Shown here piece after piece: positions 1 to 5,665 of a DNA stretch of 5,665 nt. The notes under the pieces were generated by a model. It saw only the letters and a list, made by a program, of their open reading frames with translations, made no database searches and was not told the DNA's origin. This stretch comes from Planctomycetaceae bacterium (lineage in GTDB: Bacteria; Planctomycetota; Planctomycetia; Pirellulales; Pirellulaceae), in the NCBI GenBank assembly GCA_007133715.1, contig SLMF01000531.1:1-5665 (forward strand), in the 5' to 3' direction. Position 1 is the first letter of the stretch. Every line of letters begins with the position of its first letter. The translations under genes were made by a program, and so were the position numbers.

Positions 1-187
1 TCCGGGCGTAGCCGCTCAATTCCGCATTGCCCGAGATCACGGCCTGCCCGCTTACCCGCGCGTTGCCGGAGACGACGGCGTTTCCCCTTATCACCGCATG
101 GTCTTCCACCACGGCATGGTCCAGAACCTTCGCCCTGTCCAGCACCATGGCGTTTGGCCCCACGTAGGCGGACTCGGCAACCTCCGC
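1..187 (-). repeat. Ten tandem hexapeptide repeats (A-x-V-x-x-x), left-handed beta-helix type
   Basis: Residues 594-655 of the leftmost gene divide cleanly into six-residue units that each begin with Ala and mostly carry Val, Ile or Leu at position 3. Examples are AYVGPN, AVIRGN, AVVSGN, ARVSGQ and AVISGN. The array continues to the window edge, so its full length is unknown. Such periodicity is known from left-handed parallel beta-helices (acyltransferases, carbonic anhydrases). Here it is more likely a structural or surface-binding stalk, because no acyltransferase active-site residues are visible. The DNA repeats are degenerate, so this is a protein-level repeat. Confidence 0.8.
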
Positions 188-1966
188 GGAGGCCGCGACC
201 CAGCCGCCGCCGTTGGGATGTCGCCCGCCCGTTGCGGGAACGTCACCGATCGGCCCCGGTCGCGCGCCGGTCAACCGCACCTCGTACGGGTAGCGCACCC
301 CGCCCCGGCCCCCGAAGCTGAATCCGGTCGGCAGCAAGGCCGTGGGCGTGGCGGCGACCGTCAACCAGTAACGCTTATCCCCTTCGCGACGCTCCATGGT
401 CATCTCGCCCTTGTTCCACAGGGGCGTATAGCGGCTTCTCCCATCCTCCCCGACGGCCACGATGCAGGCTCTCCAGTCGCTGAAGACCTCGGGGTCGTGG
501 CGCCCCTGGAAGTCGACGGTGATTTTCCGGGCATCGCCTTCCGGTTCAAGCGGGATGATGTTGATGCCGAAAGGCTCGGGTGCTTCCTCCCGGGCGCCCC
601 GGTAGAGGCCTTCGCCGGGATCGACGGGTTCCAACCAACTGCGCCGGACCTCTCCCTCTTGCCGTTTGAGCGTGTGCTGGAGTTCACCATCGAACTCCGC
701 GCTCCGGGCGGCATACTCCCCAACCATATCGCCCACGCCGCGGATTCCCTGTCCCGACTCGAACAGGCCGCGGTGTTCCCCCACCCTGGCGATGGTCATC
801 CATGCCGTGGGCTCCTCCACGCCTTTGGGAAGTCCGGTCAGCCATCCGTATCCCCAGTTCGGATCATCGCCCAGCAGAATGAAAAACAGGTTCGAGTTAT
901 AGGCTCCGAACATCGCGTTGGCCCAGGGGTTTCTCACGTTGTTGTAGACGGTGAGATGGACCGGGGAGGCCATCGCCTGCTGGAACTGGCAGTACACCTC
1001 CCCGTGCGGCTGACGATACCTGTGGCCCACGACATCGCCATGGCCCCATTCATGGAACAACCCGCCGGGCCAGGGACCGAACTGTCCCGCCGTGCATCGT
1101 CCGTAACCGCCGCCGGCGCCGCCGCCGACCGATTCGAATCCGTCCTTGATCGTCGGCCCGACCAATCCCTCGTAGCGGTACTGCTCGTCTCGGTCCCAAT
1201 ACGGCATCAGCTTACCGACGTACTCGCTGAAAGCCCAGAAATGCTCCGCCACGACCATGGTTGCCTGGCGCCATTGCTCGGCCTTCTCGGGATGCCTTCC
1301 ATCGATCCAGCGACCGCGTTCACCCGCTTCTTCCGACCCCGAAATAAACGCGAAATGCTCCGTTTCCAGCCGCAGTGTACCGGGCTCTCCCGGCTTGGCG
1401 GTTCCGGGGTATTCATCGAGGGTGCGCGGCTGCGTCTTGTACGGGGTGTCGTCGATGCCGGCCATGAGGCGGGCCATCTCCTTCACGTAGAGGTCCATGA
1501 TCCATTTCACGTCCTCGTCCGAGAAACTGCCACGCATGAACGCGCGCTTGCGGCCTTCTTCCATCCGAAGCACCACCGTCGGCTCATGCGTCCGGCCGGA
1601 ATAGGGGTCGTCGATCGGGTTGCCGATCCCGCGGAAACCAATCAGGTGCGCCTCGAAACGCTCCGGCAGATTATCGAAACTCGCGGGTTCTCTCAGCGTC
1701 CACGTGCGCAGCGGCATCTCGTCGCGGACGGGGTAGGTATGCACGCCCTCTCTCGGCCACCACGCGACCACACGGCGCTCGTAGGACGCGGGATCACCCG
1801 TCCCTTCCTGTTCCGCCTCATACAGTTCAACACCCTGCACGAGCGCCGGACCAGGGTAACGGTTGTACTGGAACATATCGCGCGCCGCCGATCGCGGGGC
1901 CACACTGCAACAGCACAACGCCAAAGCCAATGTTCGGAAAGCGATCCATCTGTGTTGTGGTCCCAT
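1..1966 (-). CDS. Secreted HExxH putative metallopeptidase, DUF6055 / Svx-AvrXca-like, with hexapeptide-repeat tail (3' end beyond window)
   Basis: Translating the minus strand from the ATG at 1964-1966 gives 655 codons with no stop down to base 1, so the C-terminus lies outside the window. The start is chosen because AGGAGG lies 6 nt upstream; two in-frame ATGs at 1979-1984 lack a Shine-Dalgarno. Residues 1-28 look like a Sec signal peptide: a basic start, a hydrophobic LALALCCC core and a cut near SAA/RD. The mature N-terminal part (about 30-190) is unrecognised beyond conserved-looking stretches. A Gly-rich segment (279-289) precedes HEWGHGDVVGH at 305-315, a zinc-peptidase type HExxH with H305, E306 and H309. 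The third ligand could be H315 or E323. Residues 594-655 form hexapeptide repeats. From memory the HEWGHG core and architecture fit DUF6055 proteins, which include the plant-pathogen virulence factor Svx. Peptidase activity and substrate are inferred. An exported role is likely. The gene follows a truncated beta-helix leader frame by 45 nt on the same strand. Confidence 0.8.
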   Translation of the reverse strand, partial: MGPQHRWIAFRTLALALCCCSVAPRSAARDMFQYNRYPGPALVQGVELYEAEQEGTGDPASYERRVVAWWPREGVHTYPVRDEMPLRTWTLREPASFDNLPERFEAHLIGFRGIGNPIDDPYSGRTHEPTVVLRMEEGRKRAFMRGSFSDEDVKWIMDLYVKEMARLMAGIDDTPYKTQPRTLDEYPGTAKPGEPGTLRLETEHFAFISGSEEAGERGRWIDGRHPEKAEQWRQATMVVAEHFWAFSEYVGKLMPYWDRDEQYRYEGLVGPTIKDGFESVGGGAGGGYGRCTAGQFGPWPGGLFHEWGHGDVVGHRYRQPHGEVYCQFQQAMASPVHLTVYNNVRNPWANAMFGAYNSNLFFILLGDDPNWGYGWLTGLPKGVEEPTAWMTIARVGEHRGLFESGQGIRGVGDMVGEYAARSAEFDGELQHTLKRQEGEVRRSWLEPVDPGEGLYRGAREEAPEPFGINIIPLEPEGDARKITVDFQGRHDPEVFSDWRACIVAVGEDGRSRYTPLWNKGEMTMERREGDKRYWLTVAATPTALLPTGFSFGGRGGVRYPYEVRLTGARPGPIGDVPATGGRHPNGGGWVAASAEVAESAYVGPNAMVLDRAKVLDHAVVEDHAVIRGNAVVSGNARVSGQAVISGNAELSGYAR

Positions 1967-1972
1967 TGCAGT

Positions 1973-1978
1973 CCTCCT
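1973..1978 (-). promoter_or_regulatory. Ribosome binding site AGGAGG that decides the start of the HExxH gene
   Basis: The minus strand reads AGGAGG, then six bases, then the ATG at 1964-1966. The two upstream in-frame ATGs (1979-1984) have no purine-rich motif before them and sit directly beside this site, so they are unlikely starts. Confidence 0.7.
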
Positions 1979-1986
1979 CATCATGG

Positions 1987-1998
1987 TAGAATGTTCTA
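1987..1998. repeat. Short inverted repeat TAGAA-TG-TTCTA upstream of the HExxH gene
   Basis: Two perfect 5-bp arms are separated by 2 bp, and the site ends 9 bp before the Shine-Dalgarno of the leftmost gene. A site this close to the start could bind a dimeric repressor. It is short enough to occur by chance, and no known operator consensus was recognised. Confidence 0.25.
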
Positions 1999-2011
1999 AA
2001 GGGGTCGGAAG

Positions 2012-2287
2012 TCAGCCTTCACTCATCTCATCACAGGGTTTCTGCCGAGCGATCCTCGAGCCGGAGAGGCAGGAAATTGATTCTTCCCACGGAACCCAGA
2101 GAGCTTCGGCGGTTCCGGGGCCGCCCGGGTCGCCGCAGGGCGCCACGCAATAGTCGGCCGCGCCGACCGCGCGGCCGAAACACGCAGCAACGCATGCCAT
2201 GGCAAGGCACAGGCGACGGCCGGCACCACTCTCGGCGAAGGGTCGACGCACCCTGTTCCAGAACCGTTCGCGAAATTGAGGCGGCAT
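2012..2287 (-). pseudogene. Truncated leader of a secreted parallel beta-helix-type protein
   Basis: This 91-codon minus-strand frame begins with a basic region and a signal-peptide-like core (about residues 25-44, RRLCLAMACVAACFGRAVGA). It is followed by ADYCVAPCGDPGGPGTAEALW at about 44-64. This strongly recalls the first mature residues of secreted right-handed beta-helix / DUF1565-like proteins, usually of the form YYVAPxGDDxxPGTxEAPW. Those proteins then continue for hundreds of residues, but here the frame runs into unrelated sequence and stops at 2012-2014. The two Cys residues in the motif (47 and 51) are unusual and may reflect decay. A weak GGAG lies about 9 nt upstream of the ATG at 2285-2287. 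I read it as a 3'-truncated gene remnant. A functional short secreted peptide is possible but less likely. Recognition rests on about 20 residues only. Confidence 0.45.
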
Positions 2288-2519
2288 GCTCTGGAGCTCC
2301 GCGGAAAACGTGCCGGTTCACGTAGATGGTTCCCGTGAGGAAGTCTACTCCTTGCGCAATCGGCCGTCAACGGTCGCGCGCTGTCCGGTTTGCGAAGGCC
2401 CGGATTGCGAACCTTCGTGCAGCATCGACATAAGCGCTGCCACCAGATCGGGGAGCGGGAGCCGTAAGGCCCCGTTTCTTCCCCAAAACACGACGCCGGG
2501 GATTGCCCCTGCCGCCGAT
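2288..2519. other. Stretch without a recognisable gene
   Basis: Short open frames exist on both strands but none resembles a known family or has a convincing ribosome binding site. The missing N-terminal half of the PIN toxin remnant would be expected here, yet none of the three plus-strand frames shows its typical start (an IETT/DTS-type acidic motif). No terminator hairpin was seen. Confidence 0.5.
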
Positions 2520-2761
2520 GAACGGAAACGCGAGGCGTATGTGTGTAACGTCTCGCAGGTGGTCATCGATGAAGCCTCGGCAGGAGATCCGGACGAGATC
2601 AGGGTGCGCGAGGCGGCACAGGTGGTGGTGGCCGCGGTGTACCGAATCGATTATCGCTTGACGTGGAACTGCCGCCACTTGGCAACTGCCCAGCTCATGC
2701 GGAGAATGGAAGAAGTGTGCAACCGATCGTCGGAACGCATGCTCTTGATGAGGGTGATTAA
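2520..2761 (+). pseudogene. Decayed PIN-domain (VapC-like) toxin remnant
   Basis: The plus strand carries two blocks typical of PIN-domain ribonuclease toxins of the type annotated as VapC family. The first is REAYVCNVSQVVIDEASAGDP (about 2532-2594) and the second is AAVYRIDYRLTWNCRHLATA onward to RRMEEVC (about 2631-2720). In intact relatives about 45 residues separate these blocks, including the conserved DALH stretch; here only some ten remain and DALH reads EAAQ. No N-terminal catalytic acidic motif is found upstream. After EEVC, a shift to another frame gives QPIVGTHALDEGD and a TAA at 2759-2761, resembling the usual PxICTPEEL-type tail, which suggests a small deletion with frameshift. 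No antitoxin gene or remnant was recognised nearby. The remnant ends 28 bp from the oppositely oriented nucleoside hydrolase stop. It is almost certainly non-functional. Family spacing is recalled, not aligned. Confidence 0.7.
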
Positions 2762-2789
2762 GGTGGCCCCCCGCATCCAATAATCCGGG

Positions 2790-3836
2790 CTAGTCGGCCG
2801 TTTGCGTCGGCGGTTGGCTGCACAGTTGAACAAAGGCTTCGGTGGCCCGGATGATCTGCTCGGGACTGACCTGCAAGTATCGGTGCGGGCCGTCCTCCGC
2901 TGCCTCGAACCGCGTTTCGCCATCGTCCCGCACGGTCACCCGGCCGGGTGCCGACAGATCAAAATAGCCCCGGTCGGGATAGACCACTTGCAGCACGCTG
3001 GTCAGATCCCAAGTGGGCCGATTGTGGGGCGGGGGGTTGTTCAACTGGTACGCTTCGGCCAGCGGATGGTGGGCCACGTAACCATAGTCCCGTTCGATGC
3101 TGATGGCCGGATAGCGGATGGCCAGCCCGATCTCGAAACCGCTCCACCACACGGGCGTGGGCCAGTCGGCTGCGAGCTTCCGGGCCGACGGGATGTCTTG
3201 GACCACGTTGTACTCGAGATGCCGACGCCCGTTGATCGGCGTGAAGGCACCCGCCATAATCGACAGCAACCGCACCTTGCGCTCGACCAGTTCGCGACCG
3301 GTCAGTGGCGAGATATCATCGGGCGGCGTATCGAGCAGCCGAGCCAGGTTGGTGGAGAAGCCCACCTGGACGGCCACGACCGAAGCATCCGGCTGGTCTG
3401 CCAGGATCCGCCGCAGCAACTGGGTGGCTTCCGGCGCGTCCCGGCCGCTGCGCAGCTGGTGGGGGTAGCGCAGCGCATCGTCGTCGCGTTGTTCCGCCAA
3501 GCCCAAGAAGCGTCCCTGGTCTGGTGTCACGCCGTCCCGCACGACGCCGATCGGAATCCCGCCCCGGCCGTAGAAGTTGTTGAGCGCATCGGTAAAGGCC
3601 GCCGCCAACGGATGGTCCTTGGTGATCGTGACAGCCAGCAGCTGGCATTCGCCGCGACTCTGCAACGCGTGGATCAAGCCCAGCGCCAGGGCATCGTCGA
3701 CGTCGTTGCCCATATCCGTATCGAAGATCAAACGCAACGGCTGCTGCTCGGCCCGCCCCGGCGAACTCCCGACCGAGACGATCAGCACGACGGTCAAGAG
3801 GGCAATCAAAAGACGCGTCAGGGTTTGTGGTGACAT
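2790..3836 (-). CDS. Exported nucleoside hydrolase family protein
   Basis: This 348-residue protein is complete, from an ATG at 3834-3836 to a TAG at 2790-2792. Residues 1-29 form a Sec signal peptide: TRLL start, hydrophobic core to about 22, cut near GRA/EQ. The mature enzyme starts with IFDTDMGNDVDDALAL (37-52), the Asp cluster that binds calcium and the ribose in inosine/uridine-preferring nucleoside hydrolases (D39, D41, D45, D47, D48). It differs from the textbook DxDPGxDDA form by two extra residues. Further family marks are EYNVVQD (208-214), the WWSGFEIG stretch (230-237) and WDLTSVL (276-282), where D277 likely supplies the late Asp ligand. Expected reaction: hydrolysis of a ribonucleoside N-glycosidic bond, here in the periplasm or outside. 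The actual substrate is unknown, and the variant subgroup may cleave another riboside. It lies 107 bp downstream of speA on the same strand; co-transcription is possible but unproven. Confidence 0.85.
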   Translation of the reverse strand: MSPQTLTRLLIALLTVVLIVSVGSSPGRAEQQPLRLIFDTDMGNDVDDALALGLIHALQSRGECQLLAVTITKDHPLAAAFTDALNNFYGRGGIPIGVVRDGVTPDQGRFLGLAEQRDDDALRYPHQLRSGRDAPEATQLLRRILADQPDASVVAVQVGFSTNLARLLDTPPDDISPLTGRELVERKVRLLSIMAGAFTPINGRRHLEYNVVQDIPSARKLAADWPTPVWWSGFEIGLAIRYPAISIERDYGYVAHHPLAEAYQLNNPPPHNRPTWDLTSVLQVVYPDRGYFDLSAPGRVTVRDDGETRFEAAEDGPHRYLQVSPEQIIRATEAFVQLCSQPPTQTAD

Positions 3837-3842
3837 CGCTCT

Positions 3843-3847
3843 TCCTT
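3843..3847 (-). promoter_or_regulatory. Ribosome binding site of the nucleoside hydrolase gene
   Basis: The minus strand reads AGAAAGGAAGAGCG before the ATG; the AAGGA core lies 6 nt from the start. It supports the start at 3836 and gives the gene its own translation signal downstream of speA. Confidence 0.6.
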
Positions 3848-3943
3848 TCTAAAGGGTGGTTTTCCAAGACACAAGCGTCAGTTCACTCCGCGGTTTGCAG
3901 GATTTCTCGACGCGTTCTCTGGCACGCCCGCACCGGGGCACGT

Positions 3944-5665
3944 TCAGAGGGCGTCGTCGGGGGAATCTTCCAAATACGTGTAGCCGCGAAGTCCCTCTTC
4001 GTAGACGCGGACAAAGCGGCCGGCCTGCTGGTGATCGATCAGCCCGCCGCGCACCGCCCGCTCGACCGACGCCTGGAGACGATTGATCAGGTCGCGGTCC
4101 TTGTACTGCACATAGGCCAGCACCTCGCTGACCGTGTCGCCCCGAATGATCGATTCCAGCACCAGCGACCCGTCCTCGGTCAGATCGACGTGGACGGCAT
4201 TGGTATCGCCGAACAGATTGTGCAGGTCGCCCAGGATCTCTTGATAGGCTCCCAACAGGCAGGTGGCCAGCAGATAGGGTGCCCCGTCAAAGCGGTGCAA
4301 AGGCAGGGTGCTCTTGACGTCGCGGCGGTCGATGAACTTGTTCAATTTGCCGTCCGAATCGCAAGTCACGTCGCCCAACACGCCTTGACGCGTGGGCCGC
4401 TCCTCCAGCCGGTGGATCGGCAGGATGGGAAACAACTGCTTGATCGCCCAACTGTCCGGCATCGACTGGAACAGCGAGAAATTGCAGAAGTAGGTGTCGG
4501 ACAGCATCGCGTCCAGCCCTTCCAACTCTTCCGGCACGTATTCCAGTTGTTCGGTCATGCGGCGGATGCGGTGGCAGATGGCAAAGAACAGTTTCTCGGC
4601 CAGATAACGCTGCTCCAGGCCCAGGTATCCGGCACTGAACAGATTCATGGCCGTGTCCAACGACTGGGTCGCATCGTGATAGCTTTCCAGAATATTGCGA
4701 ACACTCAGCTCCTGGTAGGTGAACAGCAGATCGTGGAGCGGTTGTTCTTCCTGGTCGTCCAATTCCTTGGGCAACTCGCCGGCAACGCCCTGCTCGGCCA
4801 CTCCCAGCACGCCGAAGACCAGCACGCTGTGGTAGGCAGCCACTGCCCGGCCGCTTTCCGAAATGAGATGCGGGTGGGCGACCTCGGCGTCATCGCAGAC
4901 CGCTTGAACGTGATAGACCACGTCGTTGGCGTACTCCTGCAGGGTGTAGTTCATGCTGGATTCGAAGTTCGTCTGCGAGCCGTCGTAATCGACGCCCAAC
5001 CCGCCGCCGATGTCCAAGTATTCCAGGCCCGTATCGCGGCGGGCCAGGTCTGCATAGATCCGGGCCGCTTCGTTCAACGCCGCTTTGATGTGCCGAATAT
5101 TGGTGATCTGGCTGCCCAAATGGAAATGCAGCAGCTTGAAACAGTCGGCCATGTCCTGTTCGCGAAGCACCTCGATCGCCTGCAGGATCTCGCCGACCGT
5201 CAAGCCGAATTTCGAGCGGTAGCCGCCGGAACTCTGCCAACGCCCCGCACCACGCGCCGCCAGCTTGACCCGCATCCCGATTTGCGGCCGCACGCCCACC
5301 TTCCGCCCATATCGCAGAATCAGCTCTAATTCGGTGAACTTTTCCACCACCGGGATCACCTGCCGACCCAGCTTCTGGGCAATCATCGCCATCTCGATGA
5401 ATTCCGCGTCCTTGAAGCCGTTGCAGATGATCGGCATGTCGGAATCCGTCATCGCCACCACCGCCAGCAACTCGGGCTTGCTGCCCGCTTCCAGCCCGAA
5501 TCCCAGCGGCCGACCGTGATGCACGATCTCCTCCACCACCTGACGCTGCTGATTGACCTTGATCGGATACACGCAGCGGTACCGGCCGCGATACTCGTGC
5601 TGGTCAATCGCCTGCTGGAACACCGCGTGCAATTCCTGCAGGCGGTTTTTTAGGATCCCGTTGAA
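3944..5665 (-). CDS. speA: Biosynthetic arginine decarboxylase, N-terminus beyond window
   Basis: The frame is open from base 5665 to a TGA at 3944-3946, giving 573 visible residues. The TTG at 5630-5632 is not the start, because the coding similarity (ILKNRLQEL) continues upstream to the edge. SpeA is a PLP enzyme of the alanine racemase-like fold III that converts arginine to agmatine and CO2 in the cytoplasm for putrescine and spermidine synthesis. Counting from the first visible residue, the PLP lysine is K36 in YPIKVNQ, HFHLGSQ is at 180-186, the Gly-rich phosphate loop DIGGGLGVDYDG starts at 218, and E270 is in SESGRA. The opposite-subunit active-site Cys-Asp is C435-D436 in TCDSDG. The C-terminal GYTYLED matches the recalled end of E. 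coli SpeA. E. coli has this lysine at 127, so roughly 60-90 residues are missing off the right edge. No key residue is lost. The product looks functional. Confidence 0.95.
   Translation of the reverse strand, partial: FNGILKNRLQELHAVFQQAIDQHEYRGRYRCVYPIKVNQQRQVVEEIVHHGRPLGFGLEAGSKPELLAVVAMTDSDMPIICNGFKDAEFIEMAMIAQKLGRQVIPVVEKFTELELILRYGRKVGVRPQIGMRVKLAARGAGRWQSSGGYRSKFGLTVGEILQAIEVLREQDMADCFKLLHFHLGSQITNIRHIKAALNEAARIYADLARRDTGLEYLDIGGGLGVDYDGSQTNFESSMNYTLQEYANDVVYHVQAVCDDAEVAHPHLISESGRAVAAYHSVLVFGVLGVAEQGVAGELPKELDDQEEQPLHDLLFTYQELSVRNILESYHDATQSLDTAMNLFSAGYLGLEQRYLAEKLFFAICHRIRRMTEQLEYVPEELEGLDAMLSDTYFCNFSLFQSMPDSWAIKQLFPILPIHRLEERPTRQGVLGDVTCDSDGKLNKFIDRRDVKSTLPLHRFDGAPYLLATCLLGAYQEILGDLHNLFGDTNAVHVDLTEDGSLVLESIIRGDTVSEVLAYVQYKDRDLINRLQASVERAVRGGLIDHQQAGRFVRVYEEGLRGYTYLEDSPDDAL

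Noticed and set aside
98..1999. 633-codon open frame on the plus strand
   Set aside because: It is exactly codon-registered opposite the HExxH gene, so it stays open simply because that gene lacks TTA, CTA and TCA codons. Its translation shows no domain or signal, while the minus strand shows a signal peptide, HExxH motif, repeats and a strong ribosome binding site.
2290..2350. Minus-strand translation GTIYVNRHVFRGAPE, faintly like the GNLYxNR stretch of aldehyde dehydrogenases
   Set aside because: Only a handful of residues match, the following conserved GxxPFGG is absent, and the flanking frame shows nothing else of that family.
2367..2780. 137-codon minus-strand frame in the gap
   Set aside because: It lies antisense to the PIN remnant, is His/Arg-rich without family resemblance, and has no convincing ribosome binding site.
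2802..3833. 343-codon open frame on the plus strand
   Set aside because: It is the same in-register antisense shadow, opposite the nucleoside hydrolase, whose family motifs are clear on the minus strand.
3900..3943. GC-rich hairpin (GCCCCG-GTG-CGGGC) just after the speA stop as a terminator
   Set aside because: The stem is short with a bulge and no T-run follows on the minus strand, so it does not look like an intrinsic terminator.
3827..5329. 500-codon open frame on the plus strand
   Set aside because: It is an in-register antisense shadow of speA, ending where speA uses a TTA leucine codon.

Overview
The window is about 60% GC by eye and its genes all lie on the minus strand. From right to left it holds three substantial genes: the 3' part of a biosynthetic arginine decarboxylase (speA), a complete exported nucleoside hydrolase-like enzyme, and the 5' part of a large secreted HExxH protein. 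The last of these has no stop codon inside the window, so it can be missed by a search for closed ORFs. It reads without a break from 1966 to base 1. I infer a planctomycete or related PVC-group bacterium. The reasons are the exported nucleoside hydrolase, a secreted putative peptidase with a hexapeptide-repeat tail, a beta-helix-type leader fragment and a TWNCRH-type PIN remnant. This taxonomic call rests on recalled family distributions, not on a marker gene.

Layout: 3944-5665 (-) is speA, open at its N-terminus beyond the right edge. 3837-3943 is a 107-bp spacer with the ribosome binding site of the next gene. 2790-3836 (-) is the nucleoside hydrolase family protein with a signal peptide. 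1967-2789 is an 823-bp stretch without an intact gene. It contains two recognisable gene remains: the tail half of a PIN-domain (VapC-like) toxin on the plus strand (2520-2761), with an internal deletion and a probable 3' frameshift, and a short minus-strand reading frame (2012-2287) that encodes a leader plus the first few residues typical of secreted parallel beta-helix proteins. 1-1966 (-) is the secreted HExxH protein, resembling the DUF6055 / Svx-AvrXca group. It ends, as far as visible, in ten hexapeptide repeats.

Function: SpeA makes agmatine from arginine, the first step of one route to putrescine and spermidine. The nucleoside hydrolase would act on ribosides outside the cytoplasm. 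Nothing shows that the two work in one pathway, and the 107-bp gap and separate ribosome binding site allow but do not require co-transcription. The leftmost gene looks like accessory secreted-enzyme cargo next to a decayed stretch. The remnant-rich interval may mark a boundary between housekeeping and accessory DNA. I see no RNA gene, CRISPR array, insertion sequence or convincing terminator.
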